NCBI GenBank assembly: GCA_017461065.1
Contig: JAFTZC010000021.1
Span: forward strand, 1 to 34,313
Reading direction: 5' to 3'
DNA length: 34,313 nt
DNA from: Clostridia bacterium
GTDB lineage: Bacteria > Bacillota > Clostridia > Christensenellales > DTU072
In this document: positions 32,077 through 34,313 of the stretch, piece by piece
Layout: the number at the start of each line of letters is the position of its first letter
How positions within the stretch are numbered: the stretch's first letter is position 1
Notes under the pieces: generated by a model
The model's input: the letters and a program-made list of their open reading frames with translations, nothing else
Database searches by the model: none
Told to the model about the DNA's origin: nothing
Program-made: the position numbers and the translations under genes

Positions 32077-33369
32077 ATGAAAAACGTTCTTAAAACTATA
32101 TTATATATTATAGGCTTCCCTGCACTCGTTGCACTCGTTGCTTATAACAGTCTTATTATCTACGAAGAAGGCGGTACCTATGGTTTCTGGCCCTTCGTTG
32201 GTCTAATTATCGCAGGCCTTTGCCTTATCGTTTACACCATCGTATTTATCGTAACCGGTAAAAACTCCAAAAAGAATAAGGGTAACCACAAAAAGGTTAT
32301 GAAGAGCGTTGCTACTCTCGTAGTTATGGCATTCGTTCTTACTTCTGGCATTTGGTTGGTAGTTGATATCGCTCTCCCCGGCATTCTTAAGGATGCAACC
32401 GATGGCACTCGTTTGTTCAAGCATATGCAAGAAGATTACAAGGCTCAAGCAGAAGTTCACGGCCAACTCCTTGAAGACTATATCCGTATGAACTGCGCTA
32501 ACGGCAACCTTCCAGTTTCTGACGATTTCACCGAAGATGATTGGGTAGAAGCAGGTTATAGATCACCTGAAGTTCAAGAGCTCCTTGCTCAAAACTTCAA
32601 GTCAATGGACGTTAACGGTTACAAGACCTTTACCACTAACGGACCTTGGCTAAATATGGCTAACAACAACCGTCTAACCATTCCCGTACTCGTACACCTT
32701 GTTCTAAACGAAAGAGAAGTTGACGAAGAAGTTACCTATTACCTTGCAGCAACCCTTGAACCCAAGCAAATCGTAACCGACGAAGACGGTGACGATGTTT
32801 ATAAGAAGCCCGTTGCAAACAAGGAAGTAGAAACCGTTCTCCACTGGACCATCCTTGATATGCAAGGCACTTCAATGAATATTGACCTTTCAGGTGCTCT
32901 AAGCGGTCTTGGTATTGACCTTGGCACTCTCCTTGGCGGCACTCTTGAAAAGCCCGTTTCATCTATCCTTGAAACCGTTAACGAAGCTATTGCTGATCCC
33001 GCTCTTGCAGGCGCAGAACTTTATATCGGTATCGATCTAAGAGACGACAGCTTCCAAATTATGCTTACTCCCGCTGCTGAAAGTCGTGGTATGCACGGTT
33101 ATCAAAACTCTGCTTGGCTCAACAGCAACAACCTATTGTTCGCAGTTATCTCCATCTTCCCCGCACGTCAATGGCTATACATCTGGGGCGCAGTTGTAAT
33201 CTTCAGCTCAGTTGCAGTTGCAGCTCTCCGCGTAAAGCAATACGGTGGCAAAAAGGAAGAACTTGTTGCTGACGACGACGATGACGACGAGCCAATCAAC
33301 GTTAAGGGCTTGAACAACTACGAAAGAACCGTTGTGACTGCTCTACACGCTCGTAACAAAATGAAATAA
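32077..33369 (+). CDS. Unrecognised four-helix membrane protein (paralogue B)
   Basis: The protein has 430 residues and the same plan as the preceding one: helices at about 5-27, 36-59 and 75-97, a large acidic outside domain (about 100-360), and a last helix at about 363-385. The inside loop is basic (GKNSKKNKGNHKK), and the cytosolic tail has a run of six Asp followed by a conserved-looking NNYERTVVTALHARN. The outside domain includes GALSGLGIDLGTLLGGTL, reminiscent of the Leu/Gly-rich part of paralogue A. GGGAGG precedes the ATG, 18 bases after the stop of A, so both come from one transcript and may form a hetero-complex. Function unknown. Confidence 0.85.
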   Translation: MKNVLKTILYIIGFPALVALVAYNSLIIYEEGGTYGFWPFVGLIIAGLCLIVYTIVFIVTGKNSKKNKGNHKKVMKSVATLVVMAFVLTSGIWLVVDIALPGILKDATDGTRLFKHMQEDYKAQAEVHGQLLEDYIRMNCANGNLPVSDDFTEDDWVEAGYRSPEVQELLAQNFKSMDVNGYKTFTTNGPWLNMANNNRLTIPVLVHLVLNEREVDEEVTYYLAATLEPKQIVTDEDGDDVYKKPVANKEVETVLHWTILDMQGTSMNIDLSGALSGLGIDLGTLLGGTLEKPVSSILETVNEAIADPALAGAELYIGIDLRDDSFQIMLTPAAESRGMHGYQNSAWLNSNNLLFAVISIFPARQWLYIWGAVVIFSSVAVAALRVKQYGGKKEELVADDDDDDEPINVKGLNNYERTVVTALHARNKMK

Positions 33370-33390
33370 TCCATTTCGCAAAAGATATAA

Positions 33391-33417
33391 AGAGAACCCG
33401 TTTGGGTTCTCTTTTTT
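33391..33417 (+). terminator. Terminator after the membrane paralogue pair
   Basis: AGAGAACCC and GGGTTCTCT form a perfect 9-base-pair stem with a GTTT loop, followed by a T run. Confidence 0.93.
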
Positions 33418-33446
33418 GTACCTAAAATAGGGTGATTCTTACGCAG

Positions 33447-33462
33447 TACGCGCGCACGCGTA
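33447..33462. promoter_or_regulatory. CG-rich inverted repeat upstream of the last gene
   Basis: TACGCG (33447-33452) and CGCGTA (33457-33462) are perfect inverted repeats around CGCA, followed by an AT-rich stretch with TAATATAAT. It lies 50 bases upstream of the -35 at 33513. It may be an upstream operator or part of a second promoter. Confidence 0.45.
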
Positions 33463-33512
33463 TCATAATATAATATATGGGCACAAATTGATAGTTTAAA
33501 TTTCATTTAGTC

Positions 33513-33541
33513 TTGACATACATTGAGTTTTATTGTAAAAT
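33513..33541 (+). promoter_or_regulatory. Promoter of the last gene
   Basis: TTGACA (33513-33518) and TAAAAT (33536-33541) are 17 bases apart. This rules out the in-frame TTG at 33513 and the ATG at 33540 as start codons. Confidence 0.82.
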
Positions 33542-33563
33542 GGCAGGTAGAGAGGTAGTAATT

Positions 33564-34073
33564 ATGATATTCAGAATTTTGAAGAAGCTTTATGGTAGAG
33601 CAGGGGACTTCGCACTCCGTAGTGAACTCGGCGATATGATTTGCAAAGCTGCATATTTGAGCTCGGGATACTATATCTATAATAAGTTTGGCGACCAAGT
33701 AGCACAACTTTCATTCGAAGGCAACGTTGCAACTATGGCCATTGCTACCCCCAATCCCGTTTACCCCGGCGCAGTTAGAATGGTTATGAACGGCAAGGAC
33801 AACTTCTCATTCTATGCCAACGTAATCGAAAAGGGTGACGATCAATTTATCCAAAACGTAAAGGGTAAGCAAAGTTACAACTTTAGCATTTGGGGCAAGC
33901 CAAGCGAGTATGGTTACGATATTTACGACGGCTCAGACCTTATTGCTAACGTAATTCCTTTCCCACAAGACGAAGAAGTATATCAAGTAAAAATTCACGA
34001 AAAGGGCAATCTTTTCTACGTATTTATGATATGCCTCGCCGCCGAAAGACTCCAAAAGGATCTTGTAGAATAG
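33564..34073 (+). CDS. Hypothetical protein, possibly tubby/LURP-like
   Basis: The protein has 169 residues from ATG 33564, which follows AGAGAGG. No signal peptide is evident. The chain is mainly beta-strand-like, with a repeated aromatic pattern (YYIYNKFGDQVAQLSF, YNFSIWGKPSEYGYDIYDG), and ends in a hydrophobic helix (LFYVFMICLAAERL). This layout, strands then a buried helix, resembles the LURP-one/tubby group, and the length equals that of the protein at 23230-23739. The similarity is only of pattern, so I leave it as hypothetical. It has its own promoter and terminator. Confidence 0.7.
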   Translation: MIFRILKKLYGRAGDFALRSELGDMICKAAYLSSGYYIYNKFGDQVAQLSFEGNVATMAIATPNPVYPGAVRMVMNGKDNFSFYANVIEKGDDQFIQNVKGKQSYNFSIWGKPSEYGYDIYDGSDLIANVIPFPQDEEVYQVKIHEKGNLFYVFMICLAAERLQKDLVE

Positions 34074-34097
34074 TATTTAGTAATAAATATAATACAA

Positions 34098-34123
34098 GGG
34101 CACTTCTTGGAAGTGCTCTTTTT
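34098..34123 (+). terminator. Terminator after the last gene
   Basis: GCACTTC and GAAGTGC form a stem with a TTG loop, followed by a T run. Bases 34124-34238 are A-rich and show no gene. Confidence 0.88.
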
Positions 34124-34238
34124 AATTAAAAAGACCTACGTTTTGGCGTTTTAAAAAGTCAAAAAATAAGCAAATTTCAGCAATAAAAAAGCGCTCAAAA
34201 AAAATCATAAAAAATTTTAAAAAATTTGCTAAAAAAGT

Positions 34239-34267
34239 TTGACAACAAAATGATTAGGTGGTATTAT
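34239..34267 (+). promoter_or_regulatory. Strong promoter reading out of the window
   Basis: TTGACA (34239-34244) and TATTAT (34262-34267) are separated by 17 bases. The start of the transcript has a small hairpin, CTGTCG/CGATAG with a CAAAA loop (34275-34291). No coding start appears before the window ends, so this is a leader RNA of unknown product. Confidence 0.78.
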
Positions 34268-34313
34268 ATGTAAGCTGTCGCAAAACGATAGTATCTAAAC
34301 GCACCTTTAAATC

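Noticed and set aside
33513..33563. Upstream starts (TTG 33513, ATG 33540) for the last gene
   Set aside because: The TTG is part of the -35 and the ATG overlaps the -10 of a promoter with exact spacing; ATG 33564 has a ribosome site.

Overview
The window is a dense, mostly operonic stretch of a bacterial chromosome of moderate GC. The gene set points to an anaerobic member of the Bacillota, probably an uncultured Clostridia-type gut lineage. It includes a PerR-type regulator next to a reverse rubrerythrin, a type III glutamine synthetase, a TrpB2-type tryptophan synthase beta chain, an ECF transporter S component, and many near-consensus sigma-A-type promoters with an exact 17-base spacer. 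The lineage is an inference. No rRNA, tRNA, CRISPR array, transposase or phage gene was seen.

Layout. 1-198 is the tail of an XRE-type regulator. 373-1404 is an oxidative-stress pair (PerR-like regulator, reverse rubrerythrin). 1487-2167 (minus) is a RibD C-terminal-type reductase. 2327-9069 is a tightly packed seven-gene operon: aroB, aroQ, a WYL regulator, an exported metallo-beta-lactamase-fold hydrolase, a GH78 rhamnosidase-like enzyme, a low-molecular-weight phosphatase and a small membrane protein. 9242-12635 is a MacAB-like tripartite-style ABC export operon with an unusual adaptor. 12926-13843 is an NYN/LOTUS-type putative RNase flanked by two copies of a structured element. 14088-15446 (minus) is TrpB2. 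15574-17593 holds an AGE-family epimerase, a PPC-domain protein and a YdcF-like protein. 17680-17925 is a small orphan protein. 18017-21277 (minus) is a glnN operon with a C_GCAxxG_C_C protein and a GDPD-family protein. 21429-23153 is a half-size ABC exporter. 23230-26034 is a LURP-one-like protein followed by archaeal-type GAPDH and archaeal-type phosphoglycerate kinase. 26079-29282 holds two FAD proteins and an ECF S component. 29383-30360 is an APH/choline-kinase-like enzyme. 30556-33369 is a tandem pair of paralogous, unrecognised four-helix membrane proteins behind a perfect consensus promoter. 33564-34073 is a possibly tubby/LURP-like protein, and a strong promoter at the right edge leads out of the window.

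Most interesting. (1) Two about 121-base elements at 12634-12754 and 13844-13965 share an invariant GTACGCCAAGTAC apex and identical core geometry while most stem sequences differ, as expected for a conserved structure. They flank an NYN-domain gene and each begins at the stop codon of the preceding gene. (2) Lower glycolysis is encoded by an archaeal-type GAPDH-PGK pair. (3) The membrane paralogue pair looks highly expressed but matches no family I recognise. (4) CG-rich alternating tracts, often palindromic, sit in or beside several promoters. (5) Two genes appear to be transcribed as leaderless or nearly leaderless mRNAs. (6) The MacA-like adaptor seems to have lost its lipoyl/hairpin region.

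No stretch longer than 300 bases lacks a gene. The longest gaps are 12636-12925 and 13844-14087 (structured elements and repeats) and 34074-34313 (terminator, A-rich stretch, promoter).
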